From an uncultured Bacteroidales bacterium (GTDB lineage Bacteria; Bacteroidota; Bacteroidia; Bacteroidales; UBA932), in contig CALVDG010000002.1 in NCBI GenBank assembly GCA_944326255.1, positions 79,410-143,409 on the forward strand: a stretch of 64,000 nucleotides of DNA, in the 5' to 3' direction. The notes beneath the pieces are model-generated. The model ran no database searches and was not told the origin of the DNA. It was given only the letters and a program-made list of their open reading frames with translations. Of this stretch, positions 7,276 to 14,991 are shown in pieces; position 1 is the first letter of the stretch, and each line of letters begins with the position of its first letter. The translations under genes were made by a program, and so were the position numbers.

Positions 7276-8571
7276 ATGAAGACAGCCGCCATCTGTACTG
7301 TCGGTGATGAGATTCTCATCGGCCAGATAGTAGACACCAATTCCTCGGCAATAGCTGTAGAACTCAACAAGATAGGTGTCAAGGTATGCCGGATGGTATC
7401 GATATCCGACAACGGAACCGACATAAAGCAAAGCATTAAGTCATTACTGCATAACTTTGATATAGTAATAGTTACAGGAGGACTTGGTCCCACTAAAGAC
7501 GATATCACAAAGAAGGCATTGGCGGAACTCTCGGAAAGCCGCGGCGACACATTCCACGAGGGCCAGATGCAGGTAATCGAGAGGATCTTGGCGCACAGGG
7601 GCATAGAGATGTCCGACATCAACCGGGCCCAGGCTGTCGTGCCTGACACCTGCGAGGTGATGCTCAACCGGAAAGGTACGGCCCCCGGTATGATATTCCG
7701 CTTCCCGTCAACTGCTTTTGCCCACTGTCCCGTACTGTATTCCCTGCCGGGAGTGCCTTACGAGGCCATCGGACTGCTGCCGGATGTCATGGCGGATATC
7801 CGCAGCCACTTTGCACTTGACAGCATATATCACAAGACCATAACCACTTACGGGATAGCTGAGTCTTCTTTGGCTAAGATGATAGGACCCTGGGAGGATG
7901 CTCTGCCTGCGGATATGCATCTGGCTTACCTGCCCAACCCTCTTACCGGAGTCAGACTGAGACTGTCCATATACGGAGGCGACAGAGACGAGGAGATAAA
8001 ACGCATAGACCGTGAGTTCGCGAAGGTCATGCCCATAATCGGAGATGCCGTCTACGGCGAGGGCGACGATACCCTGCAGTCAGTAATAGCCCGGAAACTG
8101 GTTCAGAACGGCAGGACCCTGTCAGTGGCCGAGTCTTGTACCGGCGGTTTCCTGGCCTCCCTTTTCACCGCTATGCCAGGTGCTTCCAAATACTTCTACG
8201 GATCAGTCACTTCATACGACAACTCCGTGAAAGAAAATATATTAAACGTACCCATCGAAACTATTGCTGAGCATGGAGCCGTAAGCAGTGAATGTGCAGA
8301 AGCCATGGCTTTGGGAGTCTGCAAAGCTCTTAATACGGACTTCGCGGTATCCACCACCGGCATTGCGGGACCGGATGGAGGCAGCGAGGACAAGCCGGTA
8401 GGAACTGTATGGGTAGCAGTGGCGTATCCGGACGCAGAACATCCGGGCAAGACCGCAGTCCTGTCCCGGATGTTCAGATTCAACAACGACAGAAGCACCA
8501 ACATCCAGCGCTTTGCCGGCAGTGCCCTCAATCTGCTGAGGTCTGTGCTTTGCGAAGTGCTTCGTGTATGA
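7276..8571 (+). CDS. cinA: CinA family protein, nicotinamide-nucleotide amidase
   Basis: A 431-residue two-domain protein. The N-terminal MoaB/MoCF-like domain carries GDEILIGQIVDTNS (10-23) and TGGLGPTKDD (about 69-78). The C-terminal CinA domain starts near residue 265 and carries the amidase signature LSVAESCTGG with nucleophile Ser287, then YGSVTSYDN and STTGIAGPDGGS. CinA proteins deamidate NMN in pyridine-nucleotide recycling and are linked to competence or DNA damage in some bacteria. It is co-oriented with pyrD, 9 bp away. Its last 44 bp overlap the 3' end of the convergent dipeptidase gene. Full length and intact. Confidence 0.94.
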   Translation: MKTAAICTVGDEILIGQIVDTNSSAIAVELNKIGVKVCRMVSISDNGTDIKQSIKSLLHNFDIVIVTGGLGPTKDDITKKALAELSESRGDTFHEGQMQVIERILAHRGIEMSDINRAQAVVPDTCEVMLNRKGTAPGMIFRFPSTAFAHCPVLYSLPGVPYEAIGLLPDVMADIRSHFALDSIYHKTITTYGIAESSLAKMIGPWEDALPADMHLAYLPNPLTGVRLRLSIYGGDRDEEIKRIDREFAKVMPIIGDAVYGEGDDTLQSVIARKLVQNGRTLSVAESCTGGFLASLFTAMPGASKYFYGSVTSYDNSVKENILNVPIETIAEHGAVSSECAEAMALGVCKALNTDFAVSTTGIAGPDGGSEDKPVGTVWVAVAYPDAEHPGKTAVLSRMFRFNNDRSTNIQRFAGSALNLLRSVLCEVLRV

Positions 8572-9646
8572 CTCTCAGTAAGTTACCACCCATTATACCT
8601 CTTATGTCCTGCTCACGGTAACCGCGTTCCCGCAACTCCACGGCTATGTTGCCGTACATGGAGATATCCCGGAGTCCTTCCGGCGCTATCTCTATGCCGT
8701 CAAAGTCTGATCCCAGGCCGACATGCTCAGCCCCGGCCTTTTCCACGGCGTGGTCAATATGGTCCGCCACCCGCTTTACGGAAGGAGCCGGGTAGACAGC
8801 CAGTTCATCCATTATCCGGAAATAGTTGTCGCGGTACACCTCATTATATAGGTCCGAACGGTAAAGTTCCTGCCATTTCTCTCCTTCCTCACTGAGTCTG
8901 AGAAACTTCTCATCAGCGAAATCACTGTCGATGAACTTGGGATAGAAGTTTATCTGTACCACTCCTCCGGCTGACGCCAAATCCCGCAGCATGATATCCG
9001 ACATGTTCCTGGGGTGAGAGCACAAGGCTCTGCATGAGGAATGGGATGCTATCACAGGTGTGGACGAGTACTTCAAAAGGTCATAGAAAGTCTCATCAGA
9101 GGCATGGGAGCAGTCCAGCATAATGCCCAGGCGGTTGCATTCCGCCACGACTTCCTTCCCGAACGGAGACAGCCCTCCCCACTCCGGCTCCATAGGCATG
9201 CATGAGTCACAGATCTGATTGTGCCTATTGTGGCAAAGCGTTAGATAACGTATGCCAAAACGATGATACATATGCAGATATGCCATATCGTTCTGTATCG
9301 GAGTTCCATTCTCCATGCCGAGGAAAACCGATATCAGTCCCTTCCGCTTATTCTCAAATGCCTGCTCCGGAGAGAAGGCGAACGCAGCCACATCACTGTT
9401 GCCGTCCACGGCATCATAGCACTTGGAGATCAGCCTCACGGCATGTGCCACCGCCTCTTCCTCCGTAAGCTCCGGGGGAGAATATATGGCGAAGAACATC
9501 CCGTCCACGCCTCCCTCCCTGGCCCTTACGAAATCCACATGTCCTCTTTTCTGCCTTTTGCCCAAGTCTATGCCCTCCAGGAGCATACCGGGAGTGTCGC
9601 AGTGCGAGTCCAGCACGAAATCCTTGTCAGAATGTATCCAGGACAT
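8528..9646 (-). CDS. Membrane dipeptidase, peptidase family M19
   Basis: A 372-residue zinc dipeptidase of the renal dipeptidase family in the amidohydrolase superfamily. The metal ligands are recognisable: His15 and Asp17 (LDSHCDTPGML), a mid-protein Glu in FLGMENGTPIQND, His in LDCSHASDET and His in ASHSSCRALC, and LGSDFDG near the end. No signal peptide is seen, so the protein is probably cytoplasmic. It starts 6 bp after the DUF2807 gene, making it the last gene of the sigma-factor operon. The 3' end overlaps cinA by 44 bp, tail to tail. Confidence 0.9.
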   Translation of the reverse strand: MSWIHSDKDFVLDSHCDTPGMLLEGIDLGKRQKRGHVDFVRAREGGVDGMFFAIYSPPELTEEEAVAHAVRLISKCYDAVDGNSDVAAFAFSPEQAFENKRKGLISVFLGMENGTPIQNDMAYLHMYHRFGIRYLTLCHNRHNQICDSCMPMEPEWGGLSPFGKEVVAECNRLGIMLDCSHASDETFYDLLKYSSTPVIASHSSCRALCSHPRNMSDIMLRDLASAGGVVQINFYPKFIDSDFADEKFLRLSEEGEKWQELYRSDLYNEVYRDNYFRIMDELAVYPAPSVKRVADHIDHAVEKAGAEHVGLGSDFDGIEIAPEGLRDISMYGNIAVELRERGYREQDIRGIMGGNLLRVIHEALRKAQTSAD

Positions 9647-9652
9647 CTTCTC

Positions 9653-10516
9653 CTATCTGCGGTTTCTGAAAGAGGACGACCGGGATATGTCGGTATAGTC
9701 CATGGACTTGGCGTTGACCGTCACACTGGAGGCTCCCGATGCCTCCACCCTCGCCCTGTCAACAACCAGCGATGCAGCCTTGCACGACGAGGCTCCGCCC
9801 GCATCTACGTTCAAAAAGTCCGCGCTTCCGCTCAAAAGCAGTTTGGAGGCACCTGAAAGCTCCACACTCACATCTGCAAAACCAACATTTTCCATCTCCA
9901 TATCCGAAGCTCCGGAAGCATCAATGTAGCATCTGTCGTACTTGCCGCCACTGACATACAGATTGGATGCCCCGCTGCACCTGATCTCTGCCGAAGAGTA
10001 GTTTCCCGAAAGTTCCAGCTCCGCATGTGAGGCCCCGGACGCATTCAGGCTGATATTTCCGTCTCCTTTAAAGAGAGCACGGTCCAGGCTGGAGGCTCCG
10101 CTTACCTTAATATCCAGAGATGAGACGCGGAACTCATCCAGCATGGTAAGCTTCGCAGCACCTGAAAGATGGATTCTTTCCATATCCGGACAGTTCACCT
10201 TTGCCTTTATCTTCCAGTCCTTGTCTTTAAACAGACTGATTATCTTCTGGGAAGTATTGTTCAGGCCAAGCACCAGATTGCCGTTCTCAACCTTCACATC
10301 AAGATACGCCTCCAGCTCCGCAGGCAGAGTTACGGTAACAGAATACCAGGATGAGTGTTCAAGCTCCACATCAAAACGGTTTCCGGCCTTCAGACCGTCA
10401 AAATCCTCCAAAATGAACTCCTTGGCAATCACCTCGCCTGAGTCCTTGTCAGCCGCCGAAATCATGGACGGCAACATCATCGCGAATACCGCTACAAGTA
10501 AAAATACCTTTCTCAT
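9653..10516 (-). CDS. DUF2807 (head GIN domain) exported protein
   Basis: A 287-residue exported protein. Signal peptide about residues 1-21 (FLLVAVFAMMLPSMISAAD). The rest is the DUF2807 'putative auto-transporter adhesin, head GIN' fold, seen as repeated beta-helix rungs ending in SGAS or SGASSL at a spacing of roughly 16-20 residues. The function of the family is not established; such proteins are often found beside ECF sigma/anti-sigma pairs in Bacteroidota. Here the gene follows the anti-sigma candidate by 9 bp and may be a target of, or sensor for, that pathway. The C-terminus is basic and serine-rich (ISRSSSFRNRR). Confidence 0.85.
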   Translation of the reverse strand: MRKVFLLVAVFAMMLPSMISAADKDSGEVIAKEFILEDFDGLKAGNRFDVELEHSSWYSVTVTLPAELEAYLDVKVENGNLVLGLNNTSQKIISLFKDKDWKIKAKVNCPDMERIHLSGAAKLTMLDEFRVSSLDIKVSGASSLDRALFKGDGNISLNASGASHAELELSGNYSSAEIRCSGASNLYVSGGKYDRCYIDASGASDMEMENVGFADVSVELSGASKLLLSGSADFLNVDAGGASSCKAASLVVDRARVEASGASSVTVNAKSMDYTDISRSSSFRNRR

Positions 10517-10525
10517 AACTATTTG

Positions 10526-11089
10526 TTAATTTGACGATTCCATTGTTTGCTTAAAGTTATTCATAAAGTCATCCAGAGTCTTCAACTGCCTGGCTGAATA
10601 CTCCCTCAGTATCTCTGTCTGACGCGCATCATCCACCTCTTCCAATTGATCGATCAGCGGCTCCGGCTCATAGACTATCTCGTCGAGAGTCCGCATCGCC
10701 TCCTCGGCATCCTCCTCATCCATATAAGCCGTAAGCACCGCAAGCTCAACTGTGATGTCGGCCACACTGCGGCAATAATCCCTGTAGATACTGCCGGGAG
10801 AAACGGCATCCGAGGCCACAGCGCGCACCGGCTCTGGCTGAGTCATAATCGGGCGCATCAGGAACCTGACTCCGAATATCAGGGCCAGGGAAGCCAGCAC
10901 CGGAAACGCCACGACCTTCCAAAGAGGCTTCTTACGCCGCTTGAGCTGTGAGCGGAATCTAATCCTGTCGCGGCTGAGAGCCTCCCACCTTTCCTCAAAG
11001 CGTGACTCATCCCCATAAGGAAGATTCTCCTCCGAGTCCCGGATATACGCCTTGTTTGATTTAAAGTATTGCTGTAAGTTATCCATCAT
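10526..11089 (-). CDS. Putative anti-sigma factor / single-pass membrane protein
   Basis: A 187-residue protein with a basic cytoplasmic-type N-terminal half (RDRIRFRSQLKRRKKPLWK), one membrane helix at about residues 59-80 (VVAFPVLASLALIFGVRFLM), then an acidic helical domain. The gene sits 1 bp after the ECF sigma factor gene, the usual place for its membrane anti-sigma partner. I do not recognise a named anti-sigma domain such as a zinc-binding ZAS motif, so the assignment rests on topology and position. It ends with a short tail (QTMESSN) next to the DUF2807 gene. Confidence 0.6.
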   Translation of the reverse strand: MMDNLQQYFKSNKAYIRDSEENLPYGDESRFEERWEALSRDRIRFRSQLKRRKKPLWKVVAFPVLASLALIFGVRFLMRPIMTQPEPVRAVASDAVSPGSIYRDYCRSVADITVELAVLTAYMDEEDAEEAMRTLDEIVYEPEPLIDQLEEVDDARQTEILREYSARQLKTLDDFMNNFKQTMESSN

Positions 11090-11090
11090 A

Positions 11091-11609
11091 TCAATCTTTC
11101 ATATCATTTATTAACCCTAGGAGCTTCCGTTTGCCGCGCAGGTACTGCGAACGCACTGTGCTCTCCTCCACCTGGAGAATCTGAGCCGCCTCCGCATAGT
11201 CATACCCCTCGAACAGCAGCAATGACAGCACCACTCTGTAACCGTCCGGCATTCCCTGCATGACTTTCCTGATGCGGCTTATCATCTCTCTGGGCTCATC
11301 GCGCATCAACATATCCTCCCATTGCCGGGAGCAATCCTCTTCCGGATCCTCCTCCGCCAGTCTTTCCAACTTTATTTTCAAGGCCTTGCGCACCCTTAAC
11401 ATATCCACAGAAGCCCTTACACACGCCTTGCACAGCCATGCCTCCACCTGCGGATCCGCCAGTTTGCCGGTAGAAGACCGAAGATACTTGATGACAGTGT
11501 CCTGCACCACATCCTCAGCATCAAGACTGTCGCCTGTAATCCTCAATGCAATATTGTAAAGCTTTCGCCTGTACTTTTCGTAGAATCTTATAATCTCCTG
11601 ATGTGCCAT
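11091..11609 (-). CDS. ECF-type RNA polymerase sigma-70 factor
   Basis: A 172-residue extracytoplasmic-function sigma factor. Region 2 spans about residues 8-75 (YRRKLYNIALRITGDSLDAEDVVQDTVIKYL, the core-binding and -10-binding helices). Region 4 spans about 115-165 (MPDGYRVVLSLLLFEGYDYAEAAQILQVEESTVRSQYLRGKRKL) with its HTH around VEESTVRSQYLRGK. It is first in a four-gene minus-strand operon with the membrane protein, the DUF2807 protein and the M19 peptidase, suggesting an envelope-stress type circuit. A TAAGTTTG element lies 55 bp upstream. Confidence 0.92.
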   Translation of the reverse strand: MAHQEIIRFYEKYRRKLYNIALRITGDSLDAEDVVQDTVIKYLRSSTGKLADPQVEAWLCKACVRASVDMLRVRKALKIKLERLAEEDPEEDCSRQWEDMLMRDEPREMISRIRKVMQGMPDGYRVVLSLLLFEGYDYAEAAQILQVEESTVRSQYLRGKRKLLGLINDMKD

Positions 11610-11663
11610 CTTTTATTCATTTATATAACGGACTCCCGCATCGCTTTGTTGCACTAAATCGCA

Positions 11664-11671
11664 CAAACTTA
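11664..11671 (-). promoter_or_regulatory. -7 promoter element (TAAGTTTG) of the sigma-factor operon
   Basis: Minus strand TAAGTTTG fits TAnnTTTG, 55 bp before the sigma-factor ATG in the 108-bp divergent gap to the HAD gene. No -33 TTTG at the normal distance. Confidence 0.4.
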
Positions 11672-11717
11672 CTGAAAAATGAAAAAAATTACTAATTTGG
11701 CTGAAAATTAGAAATGC

Positions 11718-12542
11718 ATGAAACGACCCACAGTAGCTTTGATATACGACTTTGACGGGACCTTGTCTCCGGCGAATATGCAGGAATTCGGACTGTTGCA
11801 GGCTTTTGACAAAGACCCCGCCCTGTTCTGGCAGAAGAGCAACCGCATGTCCACCGACAACGATGCCAGCGAGATCCTCTGCTACATGAAGACCATGACA
11901 GACGAGGCCAAAAAGGCCGGAATACATCTTACCAGAGAGAATTTCCAGAAATTCGGCTCGATGGTCAAGCTGTATCCCGGAGTGAAGGAATGGTTCAGAC
12001 TCATCAACGACTACGGCAGTCAGTGCGGACTGGAGGTGGAGCATTACATCAACTCCTCCGGTCTTACGGAAATGATCGAGGGCACGGAGATATACCACGA
12101 GTTCAAGAAAGTGTTTGCCTGCTCCTTCCTGTACGAGAACGGGGAGGCGGTCTGGCCTGGAGTCGCAGTGGACTACACGGCAAAGACACAGTTCCTGTTC
12201 AAGATCAACAAGGGCGTGATGAGCATCAGGGACCATACTCTGGTCAACAGGTTCGTCCTGGAGAAAGACCGGCCCGTTCCGTTCTCGAGGATGATCTATT
12301 TCGGAGACGGGGCCACGGACATACCGTGCATGAGACTGGTCAAGGAATTCGGAGGCCACTCCATAGCAGTGTACAATCCCGACGGACACGAGAAAGACAA
12401 GTCCGAAAGGCTGCTGACCGAGCAGAGGGTACACTTCGCCTGCCCCGCCGACTATTCCAAGGGGAAGATCATCTACAATGTGGTAACGGCCATCATCGAC
12501 AAGATAAAAGCCGATCTTGCCGTCGAGTCCTTAAAGGAGTGA
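11718..12542 (+). CDS. HAD-superfamily phosphatase
   Basis: A 274-residue haloacid dehalogenase fold hydrolase. Motif I is IYDFDGTLSP (residues 9-18) with the nucleophile and acid/base Asp of DxDGT. The cap domain follows, then motif II near HYINSSGL and motif III/IV IYFGDGATDIPCM with the metal-binding Asp pair. It resembles phosphoserine phosphatase-like subfamily members, but the substrate cannot be told. The gene is monocistronic, divergent from the sigma operon, and its last 12 bp overlap the end of the DUF4954 gene. Probably cytoplasmic. Confidence 0.88.
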   Translation: MKRPTVALIYDFDGTLSPANMQEFGLLQAFDKDPALFWQKSNRMSTDNDASEILCYMKTMTDEAKKAGIHLTRENFQKFGSMVKLYPGVKEWFRLINDYGSQCGLEVEHYINSSGLTEMIEGTEIYHEFKKVFACSFLYENGEAVWPGVAVDYTAKTQFLFKINKGVMSIRDHTLVNRFVLEKDRPVPFSRMIYFGDGATDIPCMRLVKEFGGHSIAVYNPDGHEKDKSERLLTEQRVHFACPADYSKGKIIYNVVTAIIDKIKADLAVESLKE

Positions 12543-14507
12543 TACAATATCAGACACTTTCTGACGGAATTCCTCTACGGACTTTCTGAGAGTAAGGATC
12601 AGTGCGTCATCCGGCAGCGTGCCCCGGACGGACACAAAGTCCCCCTCTGCCTCGGATTGCCCTCCGTCTATACCGAAGCCGGTCGCGGCATCTCCCGAAT
12701 ATTCCTTTGCGGCATCCTTTTCCAGTTCGGAGAACAGCATACCGGCCACAGACTGCCATTGCCTCAGGACCGATACCAGATCCTTTCTAACGATAGTATC
12801 CGGACGTATGCCGTACACCCGGTATATATGATCGTATACCCATTTCCACTCATACAGCTCATAATTGGAGAAAATACCCGACAGCCTCTGCTCTATCGAC
12901 CCGAAATCTCCCAGTTCTCCGCTTTCCACCGCATCCAGCAGCCGTTCTATCTCGGCTTTCGGAGCCAGCATTCCGGCGATATCCACCCACCCGCCTTCTC
13001 CTACAGTGCTTTCAGGCCTCAGAGCCGCCCTCAGCATATCATCCGTATTGAGCTTCCTGTCTTTCAGTCTCCCAACTATCTTCTTGCCTATATAATACTT
13101 AAGTACAGCATTATACCTATCGGCACCTCTAGTAAGAGAAGAGATGAACATAGTGCATCCGCCGTATGAGACAGACTTTTCCATAATACGCTTTCTAGAG
13201 CTCATCTCCTCCAGTAAAGCCTTGCCTTCCAGCATACCTGATGCCGTATATGGAGAAAGTACGTCAAAAGATATCCTGTCACGCCTGTCCGACACACTCC
13301 GACGGTCTCTCCCGGGCCATTTAAGCATGTCCCTGAAAAGCCCGGCACTTTTGAGATTGGCTCCCGGCACCAGGACAGAGCTCCCGTCGGACTCCACGAT
13401 ATACGAGAACGGCATAAGAGACGTATCCACATGGGCGGTATGATGCCCGAGCACAGTAGTGAAGGGACCGATTCTTACCGGCAGCATCATATAAGAGCCC
13501 GAGCCGCATTTCGTGCCTCTGGCAAAGACTCCCTGATGCACAGGCCCCAGTTTGTACATATGATTGCTGAAGTTGGTGGCAGAGCCGGCGTTCATAAACG
13601 AGAACATGGCACCTATCATCAGCGTGGACTTATGGTGCGAGACAGTGAAAGGTCCGGCAAATACTGACACGGCCTCTCCGTTCTCGCAGTGCGAGCAGGC
13701 AAAAAACAGACAGTCGGAGCAGGTGAACCCACGGGACAGTGTAACCCCCTGCCCTACAAACGTTCTGGATATCTGTGCCCCGTCCTCCACGACCGCACCG
13801 GACTGAACGATGAAATCAGTGCAGACCACACCGCTGCCCATGAGCGCAGGAGCCTCCTTCGTACTGGCCACCGTTCCGTCAAAAAGCCGCAGGCATCCTT
13901 GGATCACGGCATGGTCCCCTATTCTCATGTTCCGGAGCATTCCCACATTCTCCACCTTGACATAGGAGCCTATGCGGCCTCTGTCCGACTTCTGTCCGGC
14001 CGCGGATGCCAGAGCCATTTCCCTCAATTTATCCGTGAGAGCGGGACGATGCCTGTACATAGCCGAAAAGTACGCGGTCTGAGCCGACATACCGTCATAA
14101 ACAGTCACAGACCTTCCTCCCGTCTCATTGAGGACGTTGATATCCGTTCCATTTCCAAAAGAGGACACTCCTTCCATATATATCTTCCCGACATCGGCAA
14201 TATAGGTATGCGCCCCTATGTCGTAATTGGCTATATATCCGTGGACATTGGTGATAAGGGCCCCGTCCCCGACCGAGACATTGAACAGTGTTGCGTCATA
14301 AATACCGCAGGGCACAGACAGGCCGCCAGGAAGCGGCATTCCGGCTGCGAACGAGCCCAGACGGACAATACCGTAGAAATTGACCCGGATTATATATTCG
14401 GGTGCAAAATCCTCCACTACATAGACGTTGCTCCAGTTCTCGGCCCAGCATCCGTTGCTTTTCAGGATATCAGTTTCTTCCTGTGTCAGGTGTCTGTAAT
14501 CTTTCAT
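12531..14507 (-). CDS. DUF4954 family protein with left-handed beta-helix
   Basis: A 658-residue protein of the Bacteroidota family DUF4954. Residues about 40-360 are made of hexapeptide-like repeats typical of left-handed beta-helices (rungs such as GDGALITNVHGYIANYDIG, GDHAVIQGCLRLFDG and SGAVVEDGAQISRTFVGQGVTLS), the fold of acyltransferases and nucleotidyltransferases acting on sugars. The C-terminal 250 residues look helical. No transferase has been shown for the family that I know of; an envelope-sugar role is inference. No signal peptide. Its start is only 45 bp from the VanZ gene on the other strand. A possible -7 box (14566-14573) lies inside that gene. Confidence 0.8.
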   Translation of the reverse strand: MKDYRHLTQEETDILKSNGCWAENWSNVYVVEDFAPEYIIRVNFYGIVRLGSFAAGMPLPGGLSVPCGIYDATLFNVSVGDGALITNVHGYIANYDIGAHTYIADVGKIYMEGVSSFGNGTDINVLNETGGRSVTVYDGMSAQTAYFSAMYRHRPALTDKLREMALASAAGQKSDRGRIGSYVKVENVGMLRNMRIGDHAVIQGCLRLFDGTVASTKEAPALMGSGVVCTDFIVQSGAVVEDGAQISRTFVGQGVTLSRGFTCSDCLFFACSHCENGEAVSVFAGPFTVSHHKSTLMIGAMFSFMNAGSATNFSNHMYKLGPVHQGVFARGTKCGSGSYMMLPVRIGPFTTVLGHHTAHVDTSLMPFSYIVESDGSSVLVPGANLKSAGLFRDMLKWPGRDRRSVSDRRDRISFDVLSPYTASGMLEGKALLEEMSSRKRIMEKSVSYGGCTMFISSLTRGADRYNAVLKYYIGKKIVGRLKDRKLNTDDMLRAALRPESTVGEGGWVDIAGMLAPKAEIERLLDAVESGELGDFGSIEQRLSGIFSNYELYEWKWVYDHIYRVYGIRPDTIVRKDLVSVLRQWQSVAGMLFSELEKDAAKEYSGDAATGFGIDGGQSEAEGDFVSVRGTLPDDALILTLRKSVEEFRQKVSDIVSLL

Positions 14508-14510
14508 ATC

Positions 14511-14548
14511 AATTTATTTGCTCTGCTCTCTGCTTCTGCGTATATTTG
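14511..14548 (+). promoter_or_regulatory. Promoter of the VanZ-like gene; third copy of the 38-bp promoter repeat
   Basis: TTTG (14517-14520), 20-bp spacer, TATATTTG (14541-14548): a textbook Bacteroidota promoter. The whole 38 bp matches the minus-strand repeat at 63731-63768 at 33 of 38 positions and the one at 63815-63852 at 32 of 38. The ATG follows only 4 bp after the -7 box, so the transcript should be leaderless or nearly so. Confidence 0.75.
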
Positions 14549-14552
14549 CCCT

Positions 14553-14990
14553 ATGTTACGAAGCGCAAAGATATTAATAAATATACTATATGTCATATAT
14601 CTGGCTATGGTATTGTTCCTGTGCTTCTACAAGTTCTCCTCCACGGGCATAGACCTGGGAGAATATTTTCTGGGCATAAGACTGGACAGATACGCGCACT
14701 TTGCCATGTTTTTTCCCTATCCGTTCATAACATGGCTCACATGCAGATACACAGTCAGACACCAGTTCCTCAGCAGACACGCCATCGTACTCACCCTTAT
14801 CAGCGGCCTTGTGTTCGCAGGACTGACAGAGATATGCCAGGACCTGTTCTTTCAATCCAGACAGGGTGATGTCTACGATTTTGCCGCAGACTCACTGTCC
14901 ATCATCCTCGGAACCGTCATAGTATCCCTTGCCGGCCCCCATGCCGTAAGACACCTGGACCGGATGGTCACCCGGAACAAAACAGCATAA
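14553..14990 (+). CDS. VanZ-like membrane protein
   Basis: A 145-residue integral membrane protein of the VanZ-like family. Four hydrophobic segments are visible: about 5-24 (ILINILYVIYLAMVLFLCFY), 48-65, 75-97 and 115-132. The family's charged loop motif is present around RYAHFAMFFPYPF and in EICQDLFFQSRQGDVYDFAADSLSIILG. VanZ proteins are linked to glycopeptide tolerance in enterococci, but most homologues have no known role. I chose the ATG at 14553 because it starts the first helix and sits just after a strong promoter; the open frame extends far upstream only as an antisense shadow of the DUF4954 gene. The amidase gene follows after 1 bp. Confidence 0.83.
   Translation: MLRSAKILINILYVIYLAMVLFLCFYKFSSTGIDLGEYFLGIRLDRYAHFAMFFPYPFITWLTCRYTVRHQFLSRHAIVLTLISGLVFAGLTEICQDLFFQSRQGDVYDFAADSLSIILGTVIVSLAGPHAVRHLDRMVTRNKTA
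14566..14573 (-). promoter_or_regulatory. Possible -7 element (TATCTTTG) for the DUF4954 gene
   Basis: Minus strand TATCTTTG lies within the first codons of the VanZ gene, 58 bp before the DUF4954 ATG. No -33 TTTG is seen. If real, the two divergent transcripts would overlap. Confidence 0.3.
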
Positions 14991-14991
14991 A

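Noticed and set aside
11613..12434. 273-codon frame opposite the HAD phosphatase gene
   Set aside because: Antisense shadow; the plus-strand frame has complete HAD motifs.
13689..14552. Long N-terminal extension of the VanZ-like protein
   Set aside because: The upstream frame lies antisense to the DUF4954 gene and has no family similarity. The VanZ helix begins at ATG 14553, directly behind a textbook promoter.
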